Part shown: positions 35,616-45,476 of the stretch, piece by piece | How positions within the stretch are numbered: the first letter of the stretch is position 1 | How the letters are laid out: every line of letters begins with the position of its first letter | Assembly: GCF_002312805.1 (NCBI RefSeq) | Contig: NZ_NMUA01000014.1 | Location: 1 to 64,000 of the forward strand | DNA: 64,000 nt | Direction: 5' to 3' | Source of the DNA: Sphingobium sp. D43FB | GTDB taxonomy: Bacteria; Pseudomonadota; Alphaproteobacteria; Sphingomonadales; Sphingomonadaceae | Translations under genes and position numbers: made by a program | The notes under the pieces: model-generated | Database searches by the model: none | Told to the model about the DNA's origin: nothing | Seen by the model: the letters and a program-made list of their open reading frames with translations, nothing else

Positions 35616-37067
35616 ATGACGAAATTACCGCCCCGCTCGCGCAAGGTCCGTATTCTTGCGACGCTTGGTCCTGCGAGCGACAGTGCGGAGATGATCCGCG
35701 CGCTGTTCATCGCGGGAGCCGACGCCTTTCGCATCAATATGAGCCATGGCGCGCATGAGGATCATGCCGCGCGCATCGCCATCATCCGTGAACTGGAAAA
35801 TGAATTTCATCGGCCGACCACCATCTTGGGCGATTTGCAGGGCCCGAAACTGCGCGTCGGCACGTTCGAAAAGGGCTTGGCGATCTTGGAGAAGGGCGCG
35901 CCCTTCATCCTCGATCGCGACGAAACGCCGGGCGACGCGCGCCGCGTGAACCTGCCCCATCCCGAAATCTATGCCGCGCTGGTGCCGGGCACCCGGCTGT
36001 TGCTGGATGATGGCAAAATGGTGCTGCGGGTGCAGGCGATCAGCGAGGATCGCATCGACACGATCGTCGAGGTCGGCGGCACATTGTCCAACCGCAAGGG
36101 CGTGAACGTGCCCGACGTGGTGGTGCCCGTGCCCGCGCTGACCGAGAAGGATCGGCGTGACCTCAGCTTCGCGATCGAACAGGGGTGCGACTGGATCGCG
36201 CTCAGCTTCGTGCAGCGGCCCGAAGATCTGGCCGAGGCGCGCAAGCTGATGGGCGGGCATGGATCGTTGATGGCCAAGATCGAAAAGCCATCGGCGGTGC
36301 AGCGGCTGGAGGAAATCGTCGAGATGGCCGATGGCGTCATGGTCGCGCGCGGCGACTTGGGCGTCGAACTGCCGCCCGAATCGGTCCCGCCGCTGCAGAA
36401 GCAGATCGTAGCGACCGCGCGGCGGCTGGGCCGTCCGGTGGTGGTTGCGACGCAAATGCTCGAATCGATGATCAAGTCGCCATCGCCGACTCGCGCCGAA
36501 GTGTCGGACGTGGCCACGGCGGTCTATGACGGGGCTGATGCGATCATGCTGTCGGCGGAAACGGCGGCGGGCGACTGGCCGGTCGAGGCGGTCGCGATGA
36601 TGGACAGCATCGCCAACAGCGTCGAGCGTGATCCGGGCTATCTGGCGCGGCTGCACTTCACCGAAACGAAGCCCGATCCCACTACCGCCGACGCGCTGGC
36701 TGAAGCGGCAGGCAATATCGTGACCGTGGTGGGCGCGAGCGTCATCACCTGCTTCACCTCATCGGGCAGCACGGTGCGGCGCGTCGCGCGCGAGCGGCCC
36801 TCCGCGCCGATCCTGGCGCTGACCCCGCGAACCGACACCGCGCGCAAGCTGGGGCTGACCTGGGGCGTGTACGCCATCCGCACCAAGGATATCGGCACGT
36901 TCGAGGAGATGATCGGCAAGGCCCGCCGCATGGCGCTGCGCCATCGCATGGCGGAGAAGGGCGGCAAGATCGTCGTGCTGGCGGGCGTTCCGTTCGGCAC
37001 GCCCGGATCGACCAACGTGCTGCATGTCGCGGCGGTGCAGGGCGATGAATTGAAGGGGCGGGAATGA
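35616..37067 (+). CDS. pyk: Pyruvate kinase
   Basis: The 483-residue enzyme starts RKVRILATLGPAS, with ADAFRINMSHG, the active-site LMAKIEKPSAV, MVARGDLGVELP and VATQMLESM. The barrel, B-domain and C-terminal allosteric domain are complete. It makes pyruvate and ATP from PEP, and a link to the PEP-dependent EI-Ntr elsewhere in the window is only through the metabolite. AGGAG stands before the ATG. Confidence 0.97.
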   Translation: MTKLPPRSRKVRILATLGPASDSAEMIRALFIAGADAFRINMSHGAHEDHAARIAIIRELENEFHRPTTILGDLQGPKLRVGTFEKGLAILEKGAPFILDRDETPGDARRVNLPHPEIYAALVPGTRLLLDDGKMVLRVQAISEDRIDTIVEVGGTLSNRKGVNVPDVVVPVPALTEKDRRDLSFAIEQGCDWIALSFVQRPEDLAEARKLMGGHGSLMAKIEKPSAVQRLEEIVEMADGVMVARGDLGVELPPESVPPLQKQIVATARRLGRPVVVATQMLESMIKSPSPTRAEVSDVATAVYDGADAIMLSAETAAGDWPVEAVAMMDSIANSVERDPGYLARLHFTETKPDPTTADALAEAAGNIVTVVGASVITCFTSSGSTVRRVARERPSAPILALTPRTDTARKLGLTWGVYAIRTKDIGTFEEMIGKARRMALRHRMAEKGGKIVVLAGVPFGTPGSTNVLHVAAVQGDELKGRE

Positions 37068-37070
37068 CCG

Positions 37071-37239
37071 CCCTTCTCCCTTGAGGGAGAAGGATACGTA
37101 GCCTTGCCGACCGCAGGGAGGGTAGGCGGAGTTGGATGAGGGTGTGCGGCATGGCAGTTGGCGCGCTACACCCTCACCCAGTTACGACTAGGCAGCACGC
37201 TGCCAAGTCTTCGCAGCCCTCTCCCTCAAGGGAGAGGGG
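37071..37239. repeat. Inverted pair of CCCTTCTCCCTT-type palindromes
   Basis: CCCTTCTCCCTTGAGGGAGA (37071-37090) forms a hairpin 4 bases after the pyk stop. Then GGATGAGGGTG faces ACACCCTCACCCAG, and a second hairpin CCCTCTCCCTCAAGGGAGAG ends at 37239. The doublet probably also stops transcription of pyk. Confidence 0.8.
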
Positions 37240-37283
37240 TTTGCACCTGGGCACCAACACCCGCGCAGGCGCTCAGCACCCCT

Positions 37284-37366
37284 CACCCCGTTCGCCCTGA
37301 GCTTGTCGAAGGGTTTACTTCTTTGAAAAGAAAGGGGCTTCGACAGGCTCATTCCGAACGGGGTGG
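37284..37366. repeat. GTTCGCCCTGAGCTTGTCGAAG-type inverted repeat
   Basis: CCCCGTTCGCCCTGAGCTTG runs to TCGAAGGG (37286-37313) and is mirrored by GGGGCTTCGACAGGCTCATT to CCGAACGGGG (37334-37363). It is the second copy of the unit at 34817-34912. Confidence 0.85.
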
Positions 37367-37408
37367 GGGTACACCGCGCATTGCCCCGACCCCACCCGCA
37401 AACGCATC

Positions 37409-37438
37409 GAGCGCCCGATCATGCTCGATCGGGCGCTC
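37409..37438 (-). terminator. Hairpin downstream of rpmJ, possible terminator
   Basis: GAGCGCCCGATC (37409-37420), loop ATGCTC and GATCGGGCGCTC (37427-37438) form a perfect 12-pair stem about 70 bases beyond the rpmJ stop. There is no long T-run, so termination would be weak or Rho-assisted. The remaining gap 37439-37504 shows nothing else. Confidence 0.5.
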
Positions 37439-37504
37439 TGAAAGGACTGGTTAGTCCGATGGTTTAGGACAGCGCCGGAAGCGGCACCATCCTGACCGCT
37501 ATGC

Positions 37505-37630
37505 TTAGCCCTGGCGGGCTTTGAAGCGACGGTTGGTCTTGTTGATGACGTAGGTGCGGCCGCGACGACGGATCACGCGGTTGTCCCGGTGGCGGTCCTT
37601 GAGCGACTTGAGCGAGTTGCGGATCTTCAT
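37505..37630 (-). CDS. rpmJ: 50S ribosomal protein bL36, zinc-free form
   Basis: The minus strand codes for 41 residues from the ATG at 37630: [20 protein letters not shown] followed by a very basic rest ending RRFKARQG. This is bL36 of the longer, cysteine-free class (no CxxC..C..H zinc ligands), the usual and only form in many alphaproteobacteria. It stands alone between pyk and a lipoprotein gene, away from the ribosomal operons. Confidence 0.95.
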   Translation of the reverse strand: MKIRNSLKSLKDRHRDNRVIRRRGRTYVINKTNRRFKARQG

Positions 37631-37830
37631 GGCATCGGCCCTTGGTGAATCTGACTGTGATGGAAAATCGAAGCGCTGCCCCTATGGGTGGGGCGGGCCA
37701 AAGTCAAGGGCGGCGGGCGCTCTTTTGCCGTTGTTCATCGGTCATGCAGCAACTTCATGGCTTTGCGCGTTGGAGGGAATATAGCTCATCGCGCCGTTTA
37801 TCGGTGGATAGCCACGTTGGAGTGAAATCG

Positions 37831-38427
37831 ATGTCGAAGCGCCTGATTCTTGCCGCCTGCCTTGCCCTGCCGCTGGCCGCGTGCGCAACCGCCGTGCCAC
37901 AGGTGGAAGTGACGCGATTCCATGTCGGCAACCCCGCCCGGACGGGCACGGTCGCGGTCGAAGAAATGCCCGGCAATCCTGACATCAGCCTGGAATTCCG
38001 CACCTATGCCGCCGCCGTCGCACAGGAATGGCAGCGGGTGGGCTTCACCAGCGTCGCACCGGGCGCGGCGAGCGAGTATGTCGCATTGGTCAGCTTCCAG
38101 CGCAGCTTCCGTCCCTCAGGTCAGGCGCGCAACGATCGCCCCGTCACCGTCGGCATGGGCGGTGGCATCGGCAGCGGCGGCTTTTCGGGCATGGGCTTGG
38201 GCGTCGGCATCAACCTGTCGGGCAAGCCCAAGGATATCGTGACCACGCAATTGCATGTGCAACTGCGCCGCCGGTCCGATTCGGCGACCATCTGGGAAGG
38301 CCGCGCCTATACCGAAGCGAAGCAGGGCACGCCCGCCGCGCAGCCGGGCATCGCCGCACAAAAGCTCGCTGGCGCGTTGATCGGGGGCTATCCGGGCGAA
38401 TCGGGGCGGACTATAACCGTCAAATGA
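37831..38427 (+). CDS. DUF4136-type lipoprotein
   Basis: The 198-residue protein has a signal peptide with lipobox LAAC (Cys 18) and a DUF4136-like domain that starts [10 protein letters not shown] and has the central Gly-rich turn around [11 protein letters not shown] and the strand [13 protein letters not shown]. Family members are outer membrane lipoproteins with unknown function. The ATG at 37831 directly precedes the signal peptide. It overlaps the carboxypeptidase gene by 4 bases (ATGA). Confidence 0.85.
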   Translation: MSKRLILAACLALPLAACATAVPQVEVTRFHVGNPARTGTVAVEEMPGNPDISLEFRTYAAAVAQEWQRVGFTSVAPGAASEYVALVSFQRSFRPSGQARNDRPVTVGMGGGIGSGGFSGMGLGVGINLSGKPKDIVTTQLHVQLRRRSDSATIWEGRAYTEAKQGTPAAQPGIAAQKLAGALIGGYPGESGRTITVK

Positions 38428-39554
38428 CCATTTCCATTTCCAGCGGCTTTGACAGCGGCAATATTCGCACCCTTTCCATCACCGATACGCCGACAGGCGC
38501 GCGCGCCGATCTGGAGATCGTGACGGATCATCAGAGCGACTTTTATCAATGGTTCCACTTCCGCGTCGCAGGCGCCGCCGGGCGCGAAGTGGAACTGGCG
38601 ATCGTCAATTGTGGCGGGTCGGCTTATCCCGACGGCTGGGTCGACTATAAGGCGCGGGTGAGCGAGGACCGGGAAATCTGGACCCAGGCCGATACCAGCT
38701 ATGCCGATGGCACGCTGACCATCCGGCTGGCGAGCGATGCCAATGTCGTGTGGGTCGCCTATTTCGCGCCCTATTCGATGGAGCGGCATCATGACCTGAT
38801 CGCCTTTGCCGCCTGCCAGCTGGGCGTTGCGCATCGCGAACTGGGGTTGACGCTGGACGGCCAGCCGATTGACCTTTTGACCATCGGTGATGGCCCCAAG
38901 CAGGTGTGGCTCTATGCCCGCCAGCATCCCGGCGAATCGATGGCGCAATGGTGGATGGAAGGCGCGCTGGAGCGGCTGACCGACGAGGAAGATGCCGTTG
39001 CCCGGCTGCTGCGCCAGAAGGCGACGATCCACCTCGTCCCCAATATGAACCCCGATGGCAGCCGCCGGGGCCATCTGCGTACCAATGCGGTGGGGGTGAA
39101 CCTCAACCGCGAATGGCATGACCCGTCTATGGAACGCAGCCCCGAAGTGCTGCTTGTCCGCAACGCGATGGATGAAACCGGCGTGGACTTCGCGATGGAC
39201 GTGCATGGCGACGAAGCCATCCCCGCCGTGTTCATCGCCGGGTTCGAAGGCATCCCCTCGATCACCGACCGGCAAGTGTCGCTCTATCACCGTTATCGCG
39301 ACACGCTGGCGGCGCGGACGCCCGATTTCCAGACGCGCCTTGGCTATCCGGTTGCGGGTGCAGGCCGTGCGAACCTGGCCATGTCCACCAACCAGATTGC
39401 CGAGCGATTCGGTGCGGTGGCAATGACGCTGGAAATGCCGTTCAAGGATAATGACGACCTGCCCGATGCCGAAACCGGCTGGTCGCCCGCGCGCTCCATG
39501 CAGTTGGGCAAGGATTGCCTGGCGGTGCTGGCCGAGATGATCGACGCGCTCTGA
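38424..39554 (+). CDS. M14 family zinc carboxypeptidase, cytosolic (Nna1-like) type
   Basis: The 376-residue protein has an N-terminal beta domain (about 1-125) followed by the M14 catalytic domain with zinc ligands in [13 protein letters not shown] (His168, Glu171), [19 protein letters not shown], the third ligand in AMDVHGDE and the general base in TLEMPFKD. This is the layout of the AGBL/Nna1-like bacterial carboxypeptidases. No signal peptide is present, so it is cytoplasmic and may remove C-terminal residues from proteins. It is coupled to the lipoprotein gene by a 4-base overlap. Confidence 0.9.
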   Translation: MTISISSGFDSGNIRTLSITDTPTGARADLEIVTDHQSDFYQWFHFRVAGAAGREVELAIVNCGGSAYPDGWVDYKARVSEDREIWTQADTSYADGTLTIRLASDANVVWVAYFAPYSMERHHDLIAFAACQLGVAHRELGLTLDGQPIDLLTIGDGPKQVWLYARQHPGESMAQWWMEGALERLTDEEDAVARLLRQKATIHLVPNMNPDGSRRGHLRTNAVGVNLNREWHDPSMERSPEVLLVRNAMDETGVDFAMDVHGDEAIPAVFIAGFEGIPSITDRQVSLYHRYRDTLAARTPDFQTRLGYPVAGAGRANLAMSTNQIAERFGAVAMTLEMPFKDNDDLPDAETGWSPARSMQLGKDCLAVLAEMIDAL

Positions 39555-39572
39555 TCATCCCGGTCCAGAGCG

Positions 39573-40571
39573 TCAGATACTGCCGAAGCCGGGCGCTTCG
39601 CCGCGTGCGGCGGGGTTGAGGCGGCGGGGGCGCTTCCAGCCGATGACGGGCCGCTTGCGTAACCTGAGCGTCGGCCAATCGCCCCGATCGGCGCGCTCGG
39701 CCAGCCGCATGCCCTGCGCCCGATAGGCCGCCAGCACGGCGTCGGCCTGTTCGTTGAGCAGGCCCGCGAGCAGGATCGTGCCGCCTTCCTCCACCATCGC
39801 GCAGAGCGAAGGGGCGAGTTCGATCAACGGCCCGGCCAGGATGTTGGCGATCAGCAGGTCATAGGGCGCGCGGGTGATGATCGCGGCATGATCGACCCCG
39901 GCGGCGGCATAGAGCGCAACCTGCCCCTGTCCCCGGCCGACGGCCATGCCATTGGCCAGCGCATTCTCCGCGCTGATCTCGACCGCGACCGGATCGATGT
40001 CCGACGCGGTGGCATAGGCGCGCGGCCATAGATGCAGCGCGGCAAAGGCGAGGAGCCCGGTGCCGGTGCCGATGTCGGCGACATTGCCGAACCGCATGCC
40101 CACGCGCCGCATCCGGTCGAGCATGGCAAGGCAACCCGCGGTCGTTTCATGCTGGCCGGTGCCAAAGGCGCGACTGGCGGCGATCAACAGGTTGACCTGG
40201 CCGGGCTGTTCGGGGTCGCTGGCGAGGTTGCGGACATGGAAGCGCCCGGCCGTAACCGGCTCCAGTCCTTGCTGGCTGATCGTCACCCAATCCTCGTCGG
40301 GCAGCGCTTCGACGACCGGCTTGGTCTGCGCGGCGCTGGGCACCATCGACCGCAACAATTTGATCGCGGCGGGGCTGGGCTTGCCCTCGAAATAGGCGTC
40401 GAGCCGCCAGGCATCCTCGTCATCGGGTTCCGCCTCGCTGGTCATCAGCACGGGCGGCCGGTCCATCATCGCAAAGGCGGCAATATCCCCGTCCAGCGCC
40501 TCGGCCTCGGCGCGAGTGCAGGGCAGGGTGACTTTCCAGCTTTGGATCGCCGGGGTGGTAGCATCGTTCAT
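39573..40571 (-). CDS. prmA: Ribosomal protein L11 methyltransferase
   Basis: The 332-residue protein is PrmA-like: an N-terminal substrate domain (about 1-110), RAFGTGQHETTAGCLAML, the SAM motif NVADIGTGTGLLAFAAL, ATASDIDPVAV, and NILAGPLIELAP with the catalytic loop. It methylates lysines and the N-terminus of ribosomal protein uL11. The ATG at 40571 is taken since the family begins there; the open frame to 40664 is repeat sequence. It is convergent with the carboxypeptidase gene, with 18 bases between them. Confidence 0.93.
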   Translation of the reverse strand: MNDATTPAIQSWKVTLPCTRAEAEALDGDIAAFAMMDRPPVLMTSEAEPDDEDAWRLDAYFEGKPSPAAIKLLRSMVPSAAQTKPVVEALPDEDWVTISQQGLEPVTAGRFHVRNLASDPEQPGQVNLLIAASRAFGTGQHETTAGCLAMLDRMRRVGMRFGNVADIGTGTGLLAFAALHLWPRAYATASDIDPVAVEISAENALANGMAVGRGQGQVALYAAAGVDHAAIITRAPYDLLIANILAGPLIELAPSLCAMVEEGGTILLAGLLNEQADAVLAAYRAQGMRLAERADRGDWPTLRLRKRPVIGWKRPRRLNPAARGEAPGFGSI

Positions 40572-40636
40572 CCCGCCGCCTGTAGAGCAGGAGGGGAGGG
40601 AGGGGAAGCGTTTGGCCGCCGATGCCTCAGCATTGG

Positions 40637-40728
40637 CGTCATCCTGACGAAAGTCAGGATCCATTGGCTCTACCTATGCGTGTTCTCAGACGGGGCGCGC
40701 ATGGATGCTGACTTTCGTCAGCATGACG
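40637..40728. repeat. CGTCATCCTGACGAAAGTCAGGAT-type inverted repeat
   Basis: CGTCATCCTGACGAAAGTCA continues to GGAT (40637-40660) and is mirrored by GATGCTGACTTTCGTCAGCA ending TGACG at 40728. It is related to 27931-28042 and separates prmA from the chemoreceptor gene. Confidence 0.85.
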
Positions 40729-40743
40729 AACCAACATGGAGTG

Positions 40744-42078
40744 TCAGGCGACCTGGCGACCGAAGTCGGTCGAGGCATGGCGCAGGCTGGCGAGCTTGCC
40801 CTCGACGCTGACGAAGCCGCGTTCGAGCTGGTCGATTTCCGACGCGACGACTTCGGTGTCCTGGCGGATCGCCGAAATGGTGGTCGACATGGAATCGGCG
40901 GCCAGCGCGGTTTCATCGACGGCGGCGGTGATCATGGTGACGGTCTGCGCCTGCGCGTCCATGGCATGGCGGATGCGTTCTGCGCTGGCCTGCACTTCGC
41001 CCACCGTGTCGCGGATGCGCTCGTTGGTTTCCACCGACTGGCGGGTCGAGGCCTGGATATCGGCGATCTTGCCGGCGATCTCGTCGGTCGCGCGCGCGGT
41101 CTGGTTGGCCAGGCTCTTCACTTCCTGCGCCACCACGGCAAAGCCGCGTCCGGCGTCGCCCGCACGGGCGGCCTCGATCGTGGCGTTGAGAGCCAGCAAA
41201 TTGGTTTGACCTGCAATGTCGCGGATGAGGCCGAGGATCGATTCGATCGACTTGGCATGGTCGGACAGGGTGGCGGACATAGTGACGGCATCGCCCGATT
41301 GCTTGGCGGCGCGCTGGGCCACGTCGGCTGCCCCCTCGACTTCGGTGCGGGCATCGTCGATCGCACGGATCAGGCCAGCGGAGGTGCGGGCCGCTTCGCG
41401 CATCGCCAGCGCCGATTGTTCGGCGGCGGCGGCGACTTCCGACGCCTTGCCCAACATGCCGCGCGTGGCGGCGGACGCATCCTTGGCCTGTTCGCGCAGC
41501 GATTCGCCCAGGCGAGTTGCGCCGTCCAGTTCGCCCATGATCCGCTGTTCGAACAGGGTGCCATAGCGCTGCCGTTCAGCGCGCTGAACTTCGGCCTGAT
41601 CGGACGATAGCACATTGCTCATGAAGCCGGCATCGAACATGCCGATTTGCAAAATAGTGTGCATCAACCGGCGCAGGCGCGCATCATCGTCCCGGCACTG
41701 ATCCCACAATAGATCCATGATCTTGTCGTTCGCTTTGCCCACGGCGATCAGCACGGAACGCACCGGCACGCCCTGTTTGCGCGCCTGCCGCACGCAATCG
41801 GCGGCAGACCGCACCCAGCGCGCTTCCTGGAAATGCATCAACTTATGCGCCGCATAGATACGCGATTCGGATTTTATCTTGTCGATCACCGACTGGGTTA
41901 GCCGGTCGGCCAAGCCCGTTTCCGTCAGATAGCTATCGAAAAATGCCGTCGCGACCTGATCGATGTCCGGCTCGATCAACATCCCGATTTCTTTCGCGTC
42001 ACGGGCGATCGCGCCGTCGGGATCAATGTCCGCCATATATTCGGCGGCGGTGTCGGCAGGAGAAACGAAGGACGGCAT
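40744..42078 (-). CDS. Soluble methyl-accepting chemotaxis protein, globin-coupled type
   Basis: The 444-residue protein has no membrane helix. Residues about 20-180 resemble the protoglobin sensor domain of globin-coupled sensors ([36 protein letters not shown]). Residues about 190-440 are the signalling coiled coil with the conserved hairpin tip [20 protein letters not shown]. It may sense oxygen through heme and send the signal to CheA, but no che genes lie nearby. A proximal histidine candidate is in AAHKLMH. It is divergent from sdhC. Confidence 0.87.
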   Translation of the reverse strand: MPSFVSPADTAAEYMADIDPDGAIARDAKEIGMLIEPDIDQVATAFFDSYLTETGLADRLTQSVIDKIKSESRIYAAHKLMHFQEARWVRSAADCVRQARKQGVPVRSVLIAVGKANDKIMDLLWDQCRDDDARLRRLMHTILQIGMFDAGFMSNVLSSDQAEVQRAERQRYGTLFEQRIMGELDGATRLGESLREQAKDASAATRGMLGKASEVAAAAEQSALAMREAARTSAGLIRAIDDARTEVEGAADVAQRAAKQSGDAVTMSATLSDHAKSIESILGLIRDIAGQTNLLALNATIEAARAGDAGRGFAVVAQEVKSLANQTARATDEIAGKIADIQASTRQSVETNERIRDTVGEVQASAERIRHAMDAQAQTVTMITAAVDETALAADSMSTTISAIRQDTEVVASEIDQLERGFVSVEGKLASLRHASTDFGRQVA

Positions 42079-42276
42079 GGCTGGACGGCCCCTGATGATG
42101 GGATGAACGGTATTTCAATCCCTTTTTAGCGCGCCTTGGTTAATCACTTATTATGATCGAACATCTTGACCCTCTGCACGGACATTGGGGCAGCCATGCC
42201 CGGCGCGGCTTGCCCTCCTGTGCGTTCGCTCTTAAGGGGGGCGGGATCAAGGAATATAGCAGGGACAAGGGTAGAT

Positions 42277-42672
42277 ATGGCGCGATCCAACAGCCGGCCG
42301 CTCTCGCCGCATTTGACCATATGGAAATGGGGACCGGCCATGACCGTCTCCATCATCCATCGCGTGACCGGCAACGGTCTGGCGACGGCCGGTGCGCTGG
42401 GCCTCATCTGGTGGCTGATGGCCGCCGCGACCGGGCCGGAAGCCTATGCGACCTTCGTCGCCTGCGCCACGTCGCCGATCGGCTATCTGGTGATGATCGG
42501 CCTTAGCTGGTTCTTCTTCCAGCATCTCTTCTCCGGTCTGCGCCATTTCGTGCTGGATCTGGGCGCGGGATATGAACTGCGTAGCAACAAGAGCTGGTCG
42601 ATCGCGACCTTCGCTGCGTCGCTCGCCGTGACCGCCCTGCTGTGGCTCTATATCTTCGGAAAGGGTTTCTGA
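42277..42672 (+). CDS. sdhC: Succinate dehydrogenase cytochrome b556 subunit
   Basis: The 131-residue protein starts RPLSPHLTIWKWGPAMTVSI, has the ubiquinone-site SIIHRVTGN motif, three membrane helices (about 30-52, 65-90, 105-128) and the heme-ligand histidine in FQHLFSGLRH. It anchors complex II. The ATG at 42277 fits the family. The stop overlaps the sdhD start by one base (TGATG). The gap 42079-42276 holds an A+T-rich stretch that may contain the promoter, but no clear boxes. Confidence 0.95.
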   Translation: MARSNSRPLSPHLTIWKWGPAMTVSIIHRVTGNGLATAGALGLIWWLMAAATGPEAYATFVACATSPIGYLVMIGLSWFFFQHLFSGLRHFVLDLGAGYELRSNKSWSIATFAASLAVTALLWLYIFGKGF

Positions 42673-43061
42673 TGGGCAACGGAACGGGTATTGGCCGCGT
42701 TCGCGGTCTGGGTTCGGCCAGGCACGGCGCGCATCACTGGCTGGCGCAGCGCTACACCGCCGTTGGCAACCTGCTGCTGGTTTTGTGGCTGATCTTCAGC
42801 CTGATCAGCCTGCCCGGCCTCGATTATGAGAGCGTCGTGCTGTGGATCGCCAACCCGCTGGTGGCGGTGCCGATGATGCTGATGATCGTCAGCATCTTCT
42901 GGCATCTGCGCCTCGGCATGCAGGTGATGCTGGAAGATTATGTCCACGATAAGGGCATGGCCTTCTTCTCGATGCTGCTGCTTAACTTCTATGCCTTTGG
43001 CGGCGCGGCCGCAGGCGTCTTCGCGATCGCCAAGATCGCTTTCACAGGGGTCGTCGAATAA
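42672..43061 (+). CDS. sdhD: Succinate dehydrogenase hydrophobic membrane anchor
   Basis: The 129-residue protein has the SdhD pattern: [19 protein letters not shown], three helices (about 28-48, 58-80, 95-122) and the heme-ligand segment [16 protein letters not shown]. It partners SdhC in binding heme b and ubiquinone. The genes sdhC, sdhD and sdhA overlap by one base each, so they are translated together. Confidence 0.95.
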   Translation: MGNGTGIGRVRGLGSARHGAHHWLAQRYTAVGNLLLVLWLIFSLISLPGLDYESVVLWIANPLVAVPMMLMIVSIFWHLRLGMQVMLEDYVHDKGMAFFSMLLLNFYAFGGAAAGVFAIAKIAFTGVVE

Positions 43062-44863
43062 TGACGCAAGCCTATAAGATCATCGATCATACCTATGACA
43101 CCGTGGTCGTGGGCGCGGGCGGTTCGGGCCTGCGCGCGACCATGGGCAGCGCCGAAGCGGGCCTCAAGACCGCCTGCATCACCAAATTGTTCCCCACGCG
43201 CAGCCACACGGTCGCGGCACAGGGCGGGATCGCGGCCAGCCTCGGCAATAATTCGCCCGATCACTGGACCTGGCACATGTACGACACCGTCAAGGGGTCG
43301 GACTGGCTGGGCGATCAGGACGCGATCGAATATATGGTGCGCGAAGCACCTGCCGCCGTCATCGAACTGGAACATGCCGGCGTGCCGTTCAGCCGCAACG
43401 AGGATGGCACGATCTACCAGCGTCCCTTCGGCGGTCACATGCAGAATATGGGTGCCGGCCCGCCGGTGCAGCGCACCTGCGCCGCCGCCGACCGTACCGG
43501 CCACGCCATGCTGCACGCGCTCTATCAGCAGTCGCTGAAATATGACGCGGACTTCTACATCGAATATTTCGCCATCGACCTGATCATGGAAAATGGCGAA
43601 TGCCGGGGCGTGATCGCCTTGTGCATGGAAGATGGCTCGATCCATCGCTTCCGCGCGCATGCGGTCGTGCTGGCGACGGGCGGCTATGGCCGCGCCTATT
43701 TCTCCGCGACCTCGGCGCATAGCTGCACTGGCGACGGCGGCGGCATGGTGCTGCGCGCGGGGCTTCCGCTCCAGGATCTGGAATTCGTCCAGTTCCACCC
43801 GACCGGCATCTACGGCGCGGGCGTGCTGATCACCGAAGGCGCGCGTGGGGAGGGTGGCTATCTCACCAACTCCGAAGGCGAGCGGTTCATGGAACGCTAT
43901 GCCCCCTCGGCGAAGGATCTCGCGTCGCGCGACGTCGTGTCGCGGTCGATGGCGATGGAAATGCGCGAAGGGCGCGGCGTTGGTCCGAACAAGGATCATA
44001 TCTTCCTGCACCTTGATCATATCGATCCCAAGGTGCTGGCCGAACGCCTGCCGGGCATCACCGAAAGCGGCAAGATTTTTGCCGGTGTCGACCTGACCCG
44101 CCAGCCGCTGCCCGTCACGCCGACGGTCCATTATAATATGGGCGGCATTCCCTGTAACTATCATGGCCAGGTGCTGACCAAGAAGGATGGCGATCCCGAA
44201 GTCGTGGTCCCCGGCCTGTTTGCGGTCGGCGAAGCGGCCTGCGTGTCGGTCCATGGCGCAAACCGCCTCGGCTCCAACTCGCTGATCGATCTAGTCGTGT
44301 TCGGCCGGGCGACGGGTCTGTTCCTCAAGGATAATCTGAAGCCCAATGGCAGCCACAAGCCGCTGGCATCGGACGCCGCCGACCTGGCGCTCAGCCGCCT
44401 CGACAAATATCGCAACGCGACCGGCGGCACGCCGACCGCGAAGCTGCGCCTCGAAATGCAGCACACGATGCAGAAGCACGCCGCCGTGTTCCGCGACAGC
44501 GCGCTGCTGGCCGAGGGCGTCGACAAGATGCACAATGTCTATGCGGGCATGCAGGATGTCGGCGTGTCGGATCGCTCGCTGATCTGGAACACCGACCTTG
44601 TCGAGACGCTGGAACTGGACAATCTCATGTCGCAGGCGGTCTGCACCATGGTCAGCGCGGAAAACCGCAAGGAAAGCCGCGGCGCGCACGCGCATGAGGA
44701 TTTCCCGAACCGCGACGACGAAAACTGGATGAAGCACACGATCAGCTGGTTCGACGGCTGGGGTGGTTCCGGCGGCGAAGTGAAGCTCGATTACCGCCCG
44801 GTCCATGATTACACGCTGACCGACGAAGCGGAATATGTGCAGCCCAAGGCGCGGGTCTATTGA
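43061..44863 (+). CDS. sdhA: Succinate dehydrogenase flavoprotein subunit
   Basis: The 600-residue protein has the FAD fold [11 protein letters not shown], the covalent flavin site [13 protein letters not shown] (His49), the active-site region [11 protein letters not shown] and [10 protein letters not shown], and [11 protein letters not shown]. It oxidises succinate in complex II and the citric acid cycle. The iron-sulfur subunit gene sdhB, which usually follows, is absent: a terminator stands right after sdhA. Confidence 0.98.
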   Translation: MTQAYKIIDHTYDTVVVGAGGSGLRATMGSAEAGLKTACITKLFPTRSHTVAAQGGIAASLGNNSPDHWTWHMYDTVKGSDWLGDQDAIEYMVREAPAAVIELEHAGVPFSRNEDGTIYQRPFGGHMQNMGAGPPVQRTCAAADRTGHAMLHALYQQSLKYDADFYIEYFAIDLIMENGECRGVIALCMEDGSIHRFRAHAVVLATGGYGRAYFSATSAHSCTGDGGGMVLRAGLPLQDLEFVQFHPTGIYGAGVLITEGARGEGGYLTNSEGERFMERYAPSAKDLASRDVVSRSMAMEMREGRGVGPNKDHIFLHLDHIDPKVLAERLPGITESGKIFAGVDLTRQPLPVTPTVHYNMGGIPCNYHGQVLTKKDGDPEVVVPGLFAVGEAACVSVHGANRLGSNSLIDLVVFGRATGLFLKDNLKPNGSHKPLASDAADLALSRLDKYRNATGGTPTAKLRLEMQHTMQKHAAVFRDSALLAEGVDKMHNVYAGMQDVGVSDRSLIWNTDLVETLELDNLMSQAVCTMVSAENRKESRGAHAHEDFPNRDDENWMKHTISWFDGWGGSGGEVKLDYRPVHDYTLTDEAEYVQPKARVY

Positions 44864-44890
44864 TCCGCGATCAGGGATGACGATGAAGAG

Positions 44891-44915
44891 GGCGGGCCGA
44901 AAGGTCCGCCTTTTT
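44891..44915 (+). terminator. Rho-independent terminator after sdhA
   Basis: GGCGGGCC (44891-44898), loop GAAA and GGTCCGCC (44903-44910) form an eight-pair stem followed by TTTTT. It ends the sdhCDA operon and faces the toxin gene, whose stop is 7 bases away. Confidence 0.9.
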
Positions 44916-44922
44916 CATGGAA

Positions 44923-45228
44923 CTAAACGTCCGCTAAATGGCCTTCAAAGTCCATGCGCTCGTGCAATATCCTCACGATGAGGATCTCGTCCGGCAGGAT
45001 CTGGTAGAAAAGAAAATGGCTGCCTGATCGGCGTTTGCGCAAATCGGGCGAAAGGAATGTGCAATCCATGCCCAAGGAAGGGAAGGATATCAATTTCCCG
45101 GCCGTGTCCTTGATGGCGGCAAGATAGGATCGCGTCTGTTTTCTGCCCCATTCGCGTTCGCTGCGTATGCCAATCTCCTCAAGGTCGGACAAGGCGCGCG
45201 GCGAATAGACAAGGGTGCGATGTTTCAC
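44923..45228 (-). CDS. parE: ParE-type toxin (RelE/ParE family)
   Basis: The 101-residue protein has the ParE fold pattern: LVYSPRALSDLEEIGIRS, an SYLAAIKDTAGKLISFP helix, and the C-terminal HFLFYQILPDEILIVRILHE strand run. ParE toxins poison DNA gyrase, although some members of the family cut mRNA. The start overlaps the antitoxin stop by 4 bases. The module is inserted where sdhB would be expected. Confidence 0.92.
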   Translation of the reverse strand: MKHRTLVYSPRALSDLEEIGIRSEREWGRKQTRSYLAAIKDTAGKLISFPSLGMDCTFLSPDLRKRRSGSHFLFYQILPDEILIVRILHERMDFEGHLADV

Positions 45229-45470
45229 TCGCTAACCGGGAAGCGTCGGTCGAGCCATGCATCGAAGTCAAACTCTTGCCCTGGCCCGCTATCCAGCCCT
45301 TCCTGAATCGCCGCCCTGAGCGCTTCCAGCTTCTGCTCTTCCGACTCCAGCATCCGCAATCCCGCGCGGATCACTTCGCTGGTCGATCCGTAGCGGCCTT
45401 CGCTAACCTTGCGTTCGGCGAACTCGCGGAAATGGTCGCCCAAGGCGACGGAGGTGGTCTTGCTGCTCAT
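45225..45470 (-). CDS. parD: ParD-type antitoxin
   Basis: The 81-residue protein has a ribbon-helix-helix start (TTSVALGDHFREFAERKV, GRYGSTSEVIRAGLRML) and an acidic C-terminal tail (FDFDAWLDRRF) that binds the toxin, as in ParD/CopG antitoxins. It should repress its own promoter at the TACCAAATATTGGTA dyad. The ATG lies only about 6 bases after the -10 box, which suggests a leaderless mRNA. Confidence 0.93.
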   Translation of the reverse strand: MSSKTTSVALGDHFREFAERKVSEGRYGSTSEVIRAGLRMLESEEQKLEALRAAIQEGLDSGPGQEFDFDAWLDRRFPVSE

Positions 45471-45476
45471 GTCACC

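Noticed and set aside
35510..35737. N-terminal extension of the DUF1244 protein up to 35737
   Set aside because: The added 76 residues overlap the pyk promoter and start and have no similarity to the family; the ATG at 35509 fits.
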